This document shows positions 11,091 to 20,920 of a stretch of DNA of 64,000 bases, in pieces (positions within the stretch are counted from its first letter, which is position 1; every line of letters starts with the position of its first letter). The position numbers were made by a program, and so were the translations under genes. Origin of the DNA: Streptomyces sp. NL15-2K (lineage in GTDB: Bacteria > Actinomycetota > Actinomycetes > Streptomycetales > Streptomycetaceae); contig NZ_CP130630.1 of the NCBI RefSeq assembly GCF_030551255.1, positions 9,919,001 to 9,983,000 on the forward strand, in the 5' to 3' direction. The notes beneath the pieces were generated by a model. It searched no databases. It was not told the origin of the DNA and saw only the letters and a list, made by a program, of their open reading frames with translations.

Positions 11091-11183
11091 AACATGCGAC
11101 GACCAGGGAAAACGGCGGTGAAACATGGGCCCACGACAGAGTGACACCGTGGCACGCCGCAGGCCCGCAGACGTGACACCGTG
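11088..11183. promoter_or_regulatory. Direct repeats before the second catabolic operon
   Basis: Two kinds of direct repeat fill the gap before 11,246. TGAAACATG occurs at 11,088-11,096 (overlapping the pucR stop) and 11,119-11,127. GTGACACCGTG occurs at 11,141-11,151 and 11,173-11,183, 32 bp or three helix turns apart. A one-base variant of the first motif (TGAAACGTG) lies upstream of the first operon at 7,039-7,047. They look like regulator sites for this locus. Confidence 0.4.
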
Positions 11184-11245
11184 CAACTCAAACCGGCCTT
11201 CGGAGCTTTCTAAGCTCGCCGCACACCGAGCGACCGGAGGTCCCG

Positions 11246-12088
11246 ATGAGCAGAGTGATCCGTGCCGCCCTCTTCCAGACCGCCTGGACCGGCGACAAGG
11301 AATCGATGATCCAGGTACACGAGCAGGCGGCCCGCGACGCGGCCGCGCAAGGTGCTCAGGTGCTGTGCTTCCAGGAGCTGTTCTACGGGCCCTACTTCTG
11401 CCAGGTCCAGGACAAGGCGTTCTACGAGTACGCCGAGCAGGTCCCGGACGGCCCCATCGTCAAACGGTTCCAGGCGCTCGCCAAGGAACTGGGCCTCGTC
11501 CTGATCCTGCCGATGTACGAGGAGGAGCAGCCCGGCGTCCTCTACAACACGGCCGCCGTGATCGACGCGGACGGCTCCTACCTCGGCAAGTACCGCAAGC
11601 ACCACATCCCGCAGGTGCCCGGCTTCTGGGAGAAGTTCTACTTCCGCCCGGGCAACCTGGGCTGGCCGATCTTCGACACGGCCGTCGGGAGGATCGGCGT
11701 CTACATCTGCTACGACCGGCACTTCCCGGAGGGCTGGCGGGCGCTGGGCCTGGAGGGCGCCGAGATCGTCTTCAACCCCTCGGCCACCTCGCGCGGCCTG
11801 TCCGGCTACCTGTGGCAGCTGGAGCAGCCGGCCGCGGCCGTCGCCAACGAGTACTTCGTCGGCGCGATCAACCGGGTGGGCGTCGAGGAGTACGGCGACA
11901 ACGACTTCTACGGGACGTCGTATTTCGTCGACCCCGAAGCCCAGTTCGTGGGCGAGGTGGCCTCCGACAAGGAGACCGAACTGGTCGTCCGCGACCTGGA
12001 CCTGGCCAAGCTGCGCGAGGTCCGGGACCGCTGGCAGTTCTACCGGGACCGCCGTCCCGAGGCGTACGACCCGCTGACCGCTCCGTAG
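11246..12088 (+). CDS. Beta-ureidopropionase (nitrilase superfamily), copy 2
   Basis: A 280-residue paralogue of the protein encoded at 7,170, with the same length and motif spacing: catalytic Glu44, Lys118 and Cys155 (YICYDRHFPEGW). It hydrolyses N-carbamoyl amino acids, probably N-carbamoyl-beta-alanine or N-carbamoyl-beta-aminoisobutyrate. ATG 11246 follows a GGAGGTCCCG ribosome site. It lies directly upstream of the dihydropyrimidinase, whose product is its expected substrate. The two copies may be specialised, for example for uracil- versus thymine-derived or hydantoin-derived carbamoyl acids; the sequence alone does not show which. Confidence 0.88.
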   Translation: MSRVIRAALFQTAWTGDKESMIQVHEQAARDAAAQGAQVLCFQELFYGPYFCQVQDKAFYEYAEQVPDGPIVKRFQALAKELGLVLILPMYEEEQPGVLYNTAAVIDADGSYLGKYRKHHIPQVPGFWEKFYFRPGNLGWPIFDTAVGRIGVYICYDRHFPEGWRALGLEGAEIVFNPSATSRGLSGYLWQLEQPAAAVANEYFVGAINRVGVEEYGDNDFYGTSYFVDPEAQFVGEVASDKETELVVRDLDLAKLREVRDRWQFYRDRRPEAYDPLTAP

Positions 12089-12100
12089 CCGACCGGAACG

Positions 12101-12135
12101 CCGCCGGTCCGGCGCACGGGGGGCCGGACCGGCGG
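12101..12135. terminator. Strong stem-loop between the nitrilase and hydantoinase genes
   Basis: A perfect 13-bp inverted repeat (12101-12113 with 12123-12135, arms CCGCCGGTCCGGC) with a 9-base loop and no T tract. It may be a terminator or partial attenuator that lowers read-through into the hydantoinase gene. Confidence 0.5.
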
Positions 12136-12185
12136 CACGGACCGACCTGCACGACACCAGTGTTGACCACGGTAGGAGAGGGAGT

Positions 12186-13589
12186 ATGAGCAGCCGTACC
12201 GTCATCCGTGGTGGTCTCGTCATCACCGCGTCCGACGAGATGCACGCCGACGTCCTGATCGAGGACGGCCGTATCGCCGCCCTCGCGGCGAGCGGCACCC
12301 CGGCCGCCGAGGCCTGGACGGCCGAGCGGACCATAGACGCCACCGGGAAGTACGTCATCCCGGGCGGGGTCGACGCCCACACCCACATGGAGCTGCCGTT
12401 CGGCGGCACCTTCGCCTCCGACACCTTCGAGACCGGCACCCGGGCCGCCGCCTGGGGCGGCACGACGACCATCGTCGACTTCGCCGTGCAGAGCGTCGGC
12501 CACACCCTGCGCGAGGGCCTGGACACCTGGCACGCCAAGGCGGAGGGCAACTGCGCGATCGACTACGCCTTCCACATGATCGTCTCCGACGTGAACCAGG
12601 AGACGCTCAAGGAGATGGACCTGCTGGTGGGGGAGGGCGTGACCTCCTTCAAGCAGTTCATGGCCTACCCGGGCGTCTTCTACAGCGACGACGGCCAGAT
12701 CCTGCGCGCCATGCAGCGCTCCGCCGAGAACGGCGGCCTGATCATGATGCACGCCGAGAACGGCATCGCGATCGACGTCCTGGTCGAGCAGGCGCTGGCC
12801 CGGGGCGAGACCGATCCCCGCTATCACGGGGAGGTGCGCAAGGCCCTGCTGGAGGCCGAGGCCACCCACCGCGCCATCAAGCTCGCGCAGGTCGCCGGAG
12901 CGCCCCTGTACGTCGTGCACGTCTCGGCGATGGAGGCAGTCGCCGAGCTGGCCAAGGCACGCGACGAGGGGCTGAACGTCTTCGGGGAGACCTGCCCGCA
13001 GTACCTCTTCCTGTCGACGGACAACCTCGCCGAGCCGGACTTCGAGGGCTCCAAGTACGTGTGCTCGACGCCGCTCAGGCCGAAGGAGCACCAGGCCCAC
13101 CTCTGGAGGGGCCTGCGCACCAACGACCTCCAGGTCGTCTCCACCGACCACTGCCCCTTCTGCTTCGTGGGCCAGAAGGAGCTCGGCCGGGGCGACTTCT
13201 CCAAGATCCCCAACGGCCTTCCGGGCGTCGAGAACCGCATGGACCTGCTCCACCAGGCCGTCGTCGACGGGCACATCTCCCGCCGCCGCTGGATCGAGAT
13301 CGCCTGCGCCACCCCGGCCCGGATGTTCGGCATGTACCCGAAGAAGGGCACCATCGCCCCCGGCGCCGACGCGGACGTCGTCATCTACGCCCCGGACGCC
13401 GAGCAGACCGTCTCCGCCGAGACGCACCACATGAACGTCGACTACTCGGCGTACGAGGGCAAGCGCCTCACCGGCCGCGTCGAGACCGTCCTCTCGCGCG
13501 GCGAACTCGTGATCACCGAGCGGGAGTACACCGGGCACGCCGGACACGGCACGTACACCCCCCGCTCCACCTGTCAGTACCTGAACTAG
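12186..13589 (+). CDS. hydA: Dihydropyrimidinase / D-hydantoinase
   Basis: A 467-residue zinc-dependent cyclic amidohydrolase that opens dihydrouracil, dihydrothymine or 5-substituted hydantoins to N-carbamoyl amino acids. Visible features are the metal-binding VDAHTH near residue 65, the carboxylated lysine Lys156 in TSFKQFM, later His ligands (MMHAEN, YVVHVS), and the metal Asp in VSTDHCPF. The length is normal. ATG 12186 follows GGAGAGGGAGT. It precedes the luciferase-like oxidoreductase by 11 bp and would form one operon with it and probably the permease. The neighbours support a pyrimidine or hydantoin degradation role rather than allantoinase. Confidence 0.92.
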   Translation: MSSRTVIRGGLVITASDEMHADVLIEDGRIAALAASGTPAAEAWTAERTIDATGKYVIPGGVDAHTHMELPFGGTFASDTFETGTRAAAWGGTTTIVDFAVQSVGHTLREGLDTWHAKAEGNCAIDYAFHMIVSDVNQETLKEMDLLVGEGVTSFKQFMAYPGVFYSDDGQILRAMQRSAENGGLIMMHAENGIAIDVLVEQALARGETDPRYHGEVRKALLEAEATHRAIKLAQVAGAPLYVVHVSAMEAVAELAKARDEGLNVFGETCPQYLFLSTDNLAEPDFEGSKYVCSTPLRPKEHQAHLWRGLRTNDLQVVSTDHCPFCFVGQKELGRGDFSKIPNGLPGVENRMDLLHQAVVDGHISRRRWIEIACATPARMFGMYPKKGTIAPGADADVVIYAPDAEQTVSAETHHMNVDYSAYEGKRLTGRVETVLSRGELVITEREYTGHAGHGTYTPRSTCQYLN

Positions 13590-13600
13590 GAGTGGCGCCC

Positions 13601-14620
13601 ATGGACTTCGGACTCGTCCTGCAGACCGACCCGCCGGCCTCGCGGGTCATCAGCCTGATGAAGCGCGCCGAGCGCAACGGCTTCACCTACGGCTGGACCT
13701 TCGACTCCGCCGTGCTCTGGCAGGAGCCGTTCGTGATCTACAGCCAGATCCTGTCGAACACGTCCAAGCTGAAGGTCGGCCCGATGGTCACCAACCCGGG
13801 CACCCGCACCTGGGAGGTCACCGCCTCCACCTTCGCCACCCTCAACGACATGTTCGGCAACCGCACGGTCTGCGGCATCGGCCGCGGCGACTCCGCGATG
13901 CGGGTCGCGGGCCGCAAGCCGAACACGCTGGCCCGCATCAGCGAGGCCATGAAGGTCATTCGCGCGCTCGGGCGCGGTGACGAGGCCGACCTCGGCGGTA
14001 CGGTGATCAAGTTCCCGTGGATCAAGGCGGGCGCCGAACTCCCCGTATGGATGGCGGCGTACGGCCCCAAGGCGCTGAAGATGACCGGCGAGGAGGCCGA
14101 CGGGTTCATCCTCCAGCTCGCCGACCTCTACCTGACCGAGTACATGGTGAAGGCGGTCAAGGACGCGGCTGTCGCCGCCGGCCGTGACCCCTCCGAGGTG
14201 AAGATCTGCGTCGCCGCCCCCGCGTACGTCACCGCGGACGACTCGCCCGAGGCGCTCGCCCACGCGCGTGACCAGTGCCGTTGGTTCGGCGGGATGGTCG
14301 GCAACCACGTGGCCGACCTGGTGTCGAAGTACGGCGAGCACTCCGCCGCCGTACCCGACGAACTCACCGACTACATCAAGGCCCGCGAGGGCTACGACTA
14401 CTCCCACCACGGACGCGCCGACAACCCGGACACCCAGTTCGTGCCGGACGAGATCGTCGACCGGTTCTGCTTGATCGGGCCGGTCGAGAAGCACATCGAG
14501 AAGCTGAACGCCCTGCGTGAGCTGGGCGTCGACCAGTTCGCCGTCTACGACATGCACGACGCCCAGGAAGCCGTCATCGACGCGTACGGGGCGCAGGTGA
14601 TCCCGGCCGTCACCGGCTGA
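13601..14620 (+). CDS. LLM-class (luciferase-like) F420- or FMN-dependent oxidoreductase
   Basis: A 339-residue luciferase-like TIM-barrel protein (MDFGLVLQTDPPASRVISLMKRAER, later VCGIGRGDSAMRVAGRKP, PVWMAAYGPKALKMTGEEADG). Members use reduced F420 or FMN. The AGG of its ribosome site overlaps the hydantoinase stop, so the two are co-expressed. It is conserved-looking within this catabolic locus, yet no dihydropyrimidine dehydrogenase is encoded here. It might act on a pyrimidine or hydantoin-like ring or on a downstream aldehyde. The substrate is not known from sequence. Confidence 0.8.
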   Translation: MDFGLVLQTDPPASRVISLMKRAERNGFTYGWTFDSAVLWQEPFVIYSQILSNTSKLKVGPMVTNPGTRTWEVTASTFATLNDMFGNRTVCGIGRGDSAMRVAGRKPNTLARISEAMKVIRALGRGDEADLGGTVIKFPWIKAGAELPVWMAAYGPKALKMTGEEADGFILQLADLYLTEYMVKAVKDAAVAAGRDPSEVKICVAAPAYVTADDSPEALAHARDQCRWFGGMVGNHVADLVSKYGEHSAAVPDELTDYIKAREGYDYSHHGRADNPDTQFVPDEIVDRFCLIGPVEKHIEKLNALRELGVDQFAVYDMHDAQEAVIDAYGAQVIPAVTG

Positions 14621-14673
14621 CCCCAATCCGCCCACCGCTCATCTCCCCACCCCTCACCCCCCCACTCCTGTTC

Positions 14674-14699
14674 TCCCCTCCCTACCTCCCGGGAGGGGA
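14674..14699. terminator. Pyrimidine-rich gap with stem-loop before the permease gene
   Basis: The 129-bp gap 14,621-14,749 is strongly C/T-rich. It holds a 9-bp inverted repeat TCCCCTCCC/GGGAGGGGA (14674-14682, 14691-14699), which overlaps the alternative palindrome CCTCCCGGGAGG. It may limit read-through from the hydantoinase operon. No T tract is present. Confidence 0.35.
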
Positions 14700-14749
14700 C
14701 CGGAGCCCGCACGGCCTTTCCGGACCACCCTTCATTGATTGGCCTGCCC

Positions 14750-16276
<1,527 letters not shown>

Positions 16277-16298
16277 ACCGCCCGCCGCACAACCGCTG

Positions 16299-16333
16299 TT
16301 GGAGGACGGTCAGCCCTGCTGCCCGTCCTCCAA
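16299..16333. terminator. Bidirectional terminator between permease and DUF3558-like genes
   Basis: A perfect 11-bp inverted repeat TTGGAGGACGG/CCGTCCTCCAA (16299-16309, 16323-16333) between convergent genes. The right arm and loop overlap the last codons of the DUF3558-like gene. Confidence 0.6.
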
Positions 16334-16984
16334 CGCGGCGACCGCCTCCTTGGCGGCCTTGATGGCCCCCTTGTTGATCTCGTCCGTGCTGGGCGCCTTC
16401 TTCGACTCGAAGTCGCTGCCGTTGTACGTGACGACCACCAACGCGTTGGACGCGCGCACCACCACCATGCCCTCGCGGGTCTGCTGCTTGTCCTCGGTGG
16501 TGAGGTTCACGACGGAGTACGCCGAGTCGCCGAGCCCGGGGACGTCCCCGCCGCCACTTTTCTCCGTGACGCTCTCCTTGTAGGACTTCTGCGCCACCTC
16601 GTCCGACTCGGTGATCTCGAAGGAGACGTCGAGCCAGCGGTAGTCGTACCCCTTGAGGGCGTTCCAGGAGCAGGTGCGGCGCACCTTGGAGTCCGTCGAC
16701 TGGAGTTCCTTGCCGGCCGTCTTGGCCCCCGGCACGAGCGACGTGATCGTCTTCTTGGCCAGGCCGGCGCACGGCGCGGGAGCGGCGCCGTACGTCTTCG
16801 ACGCCGCAGCCGTCGCCGGGGCGGAGGCGGACTGGGTCCCGGTCTGCCGCGCCTCGTCGTGGTTCTCCGCCGGTGTCGCGGCGAACGGGCCGGACGACAG
16901 GGCCCAGCCCGCCGCGGCGAGCACGACGACGGGCGACAGGCGCGCGGTGAGGGCGAGCGGCAAGGGAAGGGAACTAGAACGCAC
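16310..16984 (-). CDS. Exported DUF3558-like protein
   Basis: A 224-residue protein starting at GTG 16984, with an N-terminal hydrophobic segment (LPLALTARLSPVVVLAAAGWAL) typical of a signal peptide or anchor. After a Thr/Ala/Ser-rich linker come two conserved cysteines in CAGLAKKTITSLVPGAK and RRTCSWNAL, the usual disulfide pattern of DUF3558 cell-surface proteins. No lipobox cysteine is visible, so it is probably secreted or membrane-anchored rather than a lipoprotein. Function unknown. Confidence 0.7.
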   Translation of the reverse strand: MRSSSLPLPLALTARLSPVVVLAAAGWALSSGPFAATPAENHDEARQTGTQSASAPATAAASKTYGAAPAPCAGLAKKTITSLVPGAKTAGKELQSTDSKVRRTCSWNALKGYDYRWLDVSFEITESDEVAQKSYKESVTEKSGGGDVPGLGDSAYSVVNLTTEDKQQTREGMVVVRASNALVVVTYNGSDFESKKAPSTDEINKGAIKAAKEAVAALEDGQQG

Positions 16985-17096
16985 GGCGCACTTTTCGTGG
17001 GGGTGGGTGCGGAGGGGGCCCGCACTGCGGACGGGACGACAGTGTCACACGACTGCCTGTGGGGCGAAAGTGCCAACGCGTTCCGTGGCCGTGCGA

Positions 17097-18113
17097 TCAC
17101 TGTGTCCACCCGAGGGGGATCCTGTGCCGGTCAGGGATGGAAAGGGAGCCTTCTATACGGTCCACGGCGGCGAAGGCACCGTACGCGACGAGATGCACCA
17201 GACAGTGGTCGGTGTGCTCCGGCCGGCGCCATGCCGCCACGTCCTCGTCCGTGATGCGGTACGGCGCCAGGGCGGCCAGCAGCGCCAGGCGCGCACCCGG
17301 ACGCTCCCGGCGGTCCGGGAACCCGCCCAGGGCGAGCGGCGGATGCTCTCCGTCCCAGTCCCGCAGCGTCCGCCGTACGAGGGCCTGGTCGTCGGCGTCG
17401 AGGAGGCCGGCGCCCGCCGTGGCCGCCGTGCGCAGCGCGTCGTACGCCGGGCCGACGGCCGTGCCGGCCGCCCACGCGGGCCCCTCGGCGGCGTCGTCGA
17501 GCAGGGCGAGGGACGCGCCGGGGCGGGCGGGGCGGCGTACCGTCCGCGCCAGCGAGCGGCCCACGAGACTGCGTATGGGCCTGAACCGCTGGGCGTTGCC
17601 CGGCAGGAGCCGCTCGGTGAGCAGGGCCGACACGATCCGGTTGATGAAGTGGAAGGAGAGCGCGGTGCCCAGATAGCCGGGGGTGTGCTCGGCCGGGAAC
17701 GGCAACGGCTGCGCGGCCGGGCTCGGGACACGGGTCTGCTCCCCCCAGGCCAGCACGCGCGCGTGCGACTCGTTCTCCGGTCGCTCCCCGCGAGCCAGGC
17801 GTTCGGCGAGCGCGTGGTCGCCGGTGGCGTGCAGCAGCATGGTGTGCGCGTCGACGCAGAACGGGCACTTGTTGGCGAGCGACACCCCGAGCGCCGCCAG
17901 CTCCTTGCCGGTACGGCTGCCGGGCCCCGCGATCAACGACTCGCGCATCAGCGCCCAGGCGGGCGCGAGGAGCTCGGGGGCGGAGGAGAGGACGACGAAG
18001 GTGACCGGTTCGGCGATGCCGAAGTCGTGGGCGATCTGCTCGTACACCTCGGCGACGCGACCGGTGGCCGCCTTGGGCGGCAGGGGCTCGGTGTAGCGGA
18101 AGGCTGTGGACAT
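17097..18113 (-). CDS. AhpD/carboxymuconolactone decarboxylase-like protein
   Basis: A 338-residue protein with the AhpD-type redox motif CPFCVDAH (Cys-x-x-Cys followed by a histidine, about residues 81-88) in a helical CMD-like domain. These proteins reduce peroxides or act on unknown small substrates. The C-terminal half after about residue 190 shows a second weak copy of the fold. It diverges from the sensor kinase gene across 167 bp. It may belong to the oxidative stress response controlled by that pair, which is inference from position only. Confidence 0.72.
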   Translation of the reverse strand: MSTAFRYTEPLPPKAATGRVAEVYEQIAHDFGIAEPVTFVVLSSAPELLAPAWALMRESLIAGPGSRTGKELAALGVSLANKCPFCVDAHTMLLHATGDHALAERLARGERPENESHARVLAWGEQTRVPSPAAQPLPFPAEHTPGYLGTALSFHFINRIVSALLTERLLPGNAQRFRPIRSLVGRSLARTVRRPARPGASLALLDDAAEGPAWAAGTAVGPAYDALRTAATAGAGLLDADDQALVRRTLRDWDGEHPPLALGGFPDRRERPGARLALLAALAPYRITDEDVAAWRRPEHTDHCLVHLVAYGAFAAVDRIEGSLSIPDRHRIPLGWTQ

Positions 18114-18203
18114 GGACAGCAGCGTGCGCCTCGGGGACGCCCGCGGTCGTCGTACGGCCGAAGGCAGTCGGCACTGCTCCGGCGAGGCGGGCCGGAGCGG
18201 CTC

Positions 18204-18223
18204 ACTACTGCCCAGGGAGTAGT
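18204..18223. promoter_or_regulatory. Inverted repeat ACTACT-n8-AGTAGT between divergent genes
   Basis: A 6-bp inverted repeat (18204-18209, 18218-18223) lies in the divergent region between the AhpD-like gene and the sensor kinase gene. It is a plausible site for the NarL-type response regulator encoded at 19,410, giving autoregulation and control of the AhpD-like gene. A TACTGT hexamer at 18,269-18,274 sits 6 bases before the kinase ATG and suggests a leaderless start. Confidence 0.4.
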
Positions 18224-18280
18224 CCGGGAGTTGTCCACAGGGCTGACGCCGCTGTCGGTGCGGCGGTTTACTGTGCGTGC

Positions 18281-19393
18281 ATGAGCGGACACATGGCCGG
18301 CACAGTCACACGCAGGCGCCTCGCCGACGCGGCCCTCGCGGTCGTGGTCGGCGTCCTCGTCGTGACGACGGCCGCGTTCGACGGGGACACGAAGGCCGTC
18401 GACTACGTGCTGATGGTGCTCGGTTCAGCAGCCTTGGCCTTCTACCGCGGGGCTCCACTGGTGGTGCTGGCCGTGACCACGGCGACCGGCGCGGCGTACG
18501 TCCTGCACGCACACCCGGGCACGCTCGCGGCCCTCCCGGTCCTCGGCGCCGTTCACACGGCGTCCCGTGCGGGACACCGGGGTTGGGCGGCCGCGGCGAG
18601 CGGGCTCTTCCTGGCGGCGTACGTCGCGACCGGACCGACGGCCCAGGAGGTGGTCGAGAAGACCACGCTGCTCGCCGGCTGGTTCCTGTGCGCGGTGGTG
18701 ACGGGCCTGGCCGACCGCAACTGGCAGGCGTATCTGCGGCAGACCGAACAGCGCGCCCTGGAGGCCGAGCGCACCCGGGAGGAGGCGGCGCTGCGCCGGG
18801 CGGGCGAGGAACGCCTGCGCATCGCACGGGAGTTGCACGACTCCCTCACCCACAGCATCTCCATCGTCAAGCTCCAGGCGGGCGTGGCCGTGCATCTCGC
18901 CCGCAAGCGGGGCGAGGAGGTGCCGCCCGCGCTGCTCGCCATCCAGGAGGCGGGCGGCGAGGCGATGCGCGAACTGCGGGCCACCTTGGAGGTGCTGCGC
19001 ACCGACGAGCCGACCGGCACGCCCGCACAACTGGTGGAACGGGCGCGGGCGGCGGGCCTCGCGGTCGAGCTGACGGTGACGGGCGACGAGCGTCCCCTGC
19101 CGGAGACCGTCGACCGGGCGATGTACCGCATCGTCCAGGAGGCCTTGACGAACGCGGCACGGCACGCGGGCCCGGCGAAGGTGCACATCCAACTCGACTA
19201 CGGCGAGGGCGGGTTGACGATACGCGTGGACGACGACGGAAGCGCCGCCCCGACCTGCCCGCCGACGCCCGGCAACGGCCTCACCGGCATGCGCGAACGC
19301 GTCACGGCCCTCGGCGGCACGCTGCACGCCGCCCCACGCGCCGAGGGCGGCTTCTCGGTCCGGGCCGAATTGCCCGGGGAGGCCGCAAGATGA
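18281..19393 (+). CDS. NarL-type sensor histidine kinase
   Basis: A 370-residue membrane kinase. There are about four or five hydrophobic segments in residues 10-145, a short coiled coil (EQRALEAERTREEAALRRAG), the HisKA_3 phospho-acceptor His186 in ARELHDSLTHSISIV, and a HATPase domain with NAARHAG (N box) and GNGLTGMRERV (G box). It lacks a recognisable extracellular sensor, so it probably senses within the membrane or from the cytoplasm. It is paired with the response regulator encoded 16 bp downstream. Confidence 0.92.
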   Translation: MSGHMAGTVTRRRLADAALAVVVGVLVVTTAAFDGDTKAVDYVLMVLGSAALAFYRGAPLVVLAVTTATGAAYVLHAHPGTLAALPVLGAVHTASRAGHRGWAAAASGLFLAAYVATGPTAQEVVEKTTLLAGWFLCAVVTGLADRNWQAYLRQTEQRALEAERTREEAALRRAGEERLRIARELHDSLTHSISIVKLQAGVAVHLARKRGEEVPPALLAIQEAGGEAMRELRATLEVLRTDEPTGTPAQLVERARAAGLAVELTVTGDERPLPETVDRAMYRIVQEALTNAARHAGPAKVHIQLDYGEGGLTIRVDDDGSAAPTCPPTPGNGLTGMRERVTALGGTLHAAPRAEGGFSVRAELPGEAAR

Positions 19394-19409
19394 CCCGGGA
19401 GGCCGCAAG

Positions 19410-20099
19410 ATGATCAGGGTGGCGCTCGTCGACGACCAGGCGCTGATGCGCGCCGGTTTCCGGGCCCTGCTCGACGCCGAGGACGGCATCGAGGTGGTCG
19501 GCGAGGCGGCGGACGGCGAACAGGGCCTGGAGCTGATCCGCGCCCAGCTGCCCGACATCGCGTTGATCGACGTGCAGATGCCGGTGATGACGGGCATCGA
19601 GACGACCCGCCGCATCGCCGCCGACCCGGCCCTGTCCGGCGTACGCGTCGTCATCCTCACCAACTACGGCTTCGACGAGTACGTCTTCGAGGCCCTGCGC
19701 GCGGGCGCGAGCGGCTTCCTGCTGAAGGACACCGAACCCGCGGACCTCCTCCAGGCCATCGAGGTCGTGGCCCGCGGGGAGGCCCTGCTCTCCCCGTCGG
19801 TCACCCGCACCCTGATCGGCGAGTTCGTCTCCCGGCCGCCCGACCGTGCCACGGCCCCCGGCCTGGAATGCCTCACCCGCCGCGAACGCGAGGTCGCCGC
19901 CCTGGCCGCCCGCGGCCTGACCAACGAGGAGATCGCCACGCACATGGTCATCAGCCCGTTCACGGCGAAGACCCACATCAGCCGGGCGATGACGAAGCTG
20001 GGGGCGCGGGATCGGGCGCAGTTGGTGGTGTTCGCGTACGAGTCGGGGCTGGTGACCGCGCGGGGCGGGGATCACCGGTTCGAGGGCACGGAGTTCTGA
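19410..20099 (+). CDS. NarL/LuxR-family response regulator
   Basis: A 229-residue response regulator. Its receiver domain has phospho-acceptor Asp54 (ALIDVQMPVM), the acidic pair in ALVDDQALM and Lys near FLLKDTEPA. A GerE/LuxR helix-turn-helix follows (LTRREREVAALAARGLTNEEIATHMVIS). Its start region is duplicated: a 20-21 bp unit ending GCCGCAAGATGA occurs twice in tandem (19,373-19,393 and 19,394-19,413). The first copy overlaps the kinase stop; the second carries the working ATG, with GGGAGG as ribosome site. The original ATGA overlap was apparently lost by this duplication. Confidence 0.92.
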   Translation: MIRVALVDDQALMRAGFRALLDAEDGIEVVGEAADGEQGLELIRAQLPDIALIDVQMPVMTGIETTRRIAADPALSGVRVVILTNYGFDEYVFEALRAGASGFLLKDTEPADLLQAIEVVARGEALLSPSVTRTLIGEFVSRPPDRATAPGLECLTRREREVAALAARGLTNEEIATHMVISPFTAKTHISRAMTKLGARDRAQLVVFAYESGLVTARGGDHRFEGTEF

Positions 20100-20192
20100 C
20101 AGGCGCTGTTCTCACGGTGCTCCGGCCGGTGCGTACGGTCGCGCCGTCGCCCGGACCGCGGTCTCCCCTCCTTGGTCTCCATTCATCGGTGG

Positions 20193-20369
20193 TCATGCGG
20201 TCGTGCTGTCGTCCACGCGCTCGCCCTCCGCCTGGGACGGTTCGGTCCTGGGGACCTCTGCGTGCTGCTCCTCGGCGGCAAGCTCGGCCGGTTCATCACG
20301 CTCGCCCTCGGCCTGGGAGGGCGTGTGAGAGTACAGCCAGGGGTCGAATTCCGAGGCTTCGGTCTTCAT
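20193..20369 (-). CDS. Acidic 58-residue small protein, unknown function
   Basis: This short ORF runs from ATG (20369) to TGA (20193). It has a good ribosome site (GAGGGAGG, about 7 bases upstream) and about 83% G or C at third positions, typical of real genes here. The peptide starts MKTEASEFDPWLYSHTPS, is very acidic (many Glu), has no Cys, and contains the 8-residue PSQAEGER twice. It diverges from the YtrA-type regulator, whose operator (20,464) could control both. It fits neither a lanthipeptide (no Cys) nor a known lasso precursor. No maturation enzymes are adjacent. Protein family unknown. Confidence 0.55.
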   Translation of the reverse strand: MKTEASEFDPWLYSHTPSQAEGERDEPAELAAEEQHAEVPRTEPSQAEGERVDDSTTA

Positions 20370-20463
20370 GGCGGGCCTCCCTCGGTCGCTCAGCTCCCAT
20401 GCTCCCCCTCGACCGCGGCCGCGGCCAGAGCCGGACGAAGCTGCCGCGCACCGCGTATCTGTT

Positions 20464-20485
20464 CTAGTAGATGTACATCAGGTAG
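20464..20485. promoter_or_regulatory. YtrA-type operator 1
   Basis: The 22-bp element CTA-GTA-GATGTACATC-AGG-TAG has a perfect 10-bp palindromic core and symmetric CTA/TAG ends. It overlaps a -10-like TAGGGT (20,483-20,488) that lies 6 bases before the GTG of the GntR-type gene, so the message is probably leaderless and self-repressed. Nearly the same sequence precedes the second GntR-type gene at 56,799. Confidence 0.75.
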
Positions 20486-20494
20486 GGTGGAGTT

Positions 20495-20902
20495 GTGCGG
20501 GTACTACTCGACCTCGACGCCGAGGTGCCGATCTACCAACAGATCCGGGACCAGGTGGTGGAAGCTATCGCGGCAGGCACGCTGGCGCCCGGTGCCGGGC
20601 TTCCGTCCACCAGGCAGCTGGCCGTCGATCTGGCGGTCAACTTCCATACCGTCAACAAGGCCTACGACCTGCTGCGCCGCGAGGGCATCATCCGCGTCAA
20701 CCGCAAGAGCGGTGCGGCGGTCCGGCCGGACGTCAAACAGTCGTCCGACGAACTGCGGGTCGGCGTCGACTGGGAGGCGCGCATGCACACTCTTCTCGCC
20801 GAGCTCGATGTGCGAGGCATTTCCAAGGAGGAGGTGATGGCCTATGTCGAGGCGACCCTGGACGGTTTCCCCGGGAGGGGGGACGGAGGCTCCCACCGGT
20901 GA
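20495..20902 (+). CDS. YtrA-subfamily GntR regulator, copy 1
   Basis: A 135-residue regulator with an N-terminal GntR winged helix (PIYQQIRDQVVEAIAAGTLA, LPSTRQLAVDLAVNFHTVNKAYDLL) and a short helical tail used for dimerisation in the YtrA group. Such proteins usually repress ABC-transporter or membrane-protein operons that respond to envelope stress or peptide antibiotics. It is followed after 18 bp by a DUF5808 membrane protein gene in the same direction. The protein is clearly homologous along its length to the regulator encoded at 56,830. GTG start, no Shine-Dalgarno, operator 9 bp upstream. Confidence 0.9.
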   Translation: MRVLLDLDAEVPIYQQIRDQVVEAIAAGTLAPGAGLPSTRQLAVDLAVNFHTVNKAYDLLRREGIIRVNRKSGAAVRPDVKQSSDELRVGVDWEARMHTLLAELDVRGISKEEVMAYVEATLDGFPGRGDGGSHR

Positions 20903-20920
20903 CGTGACAAAAGTGAACAG

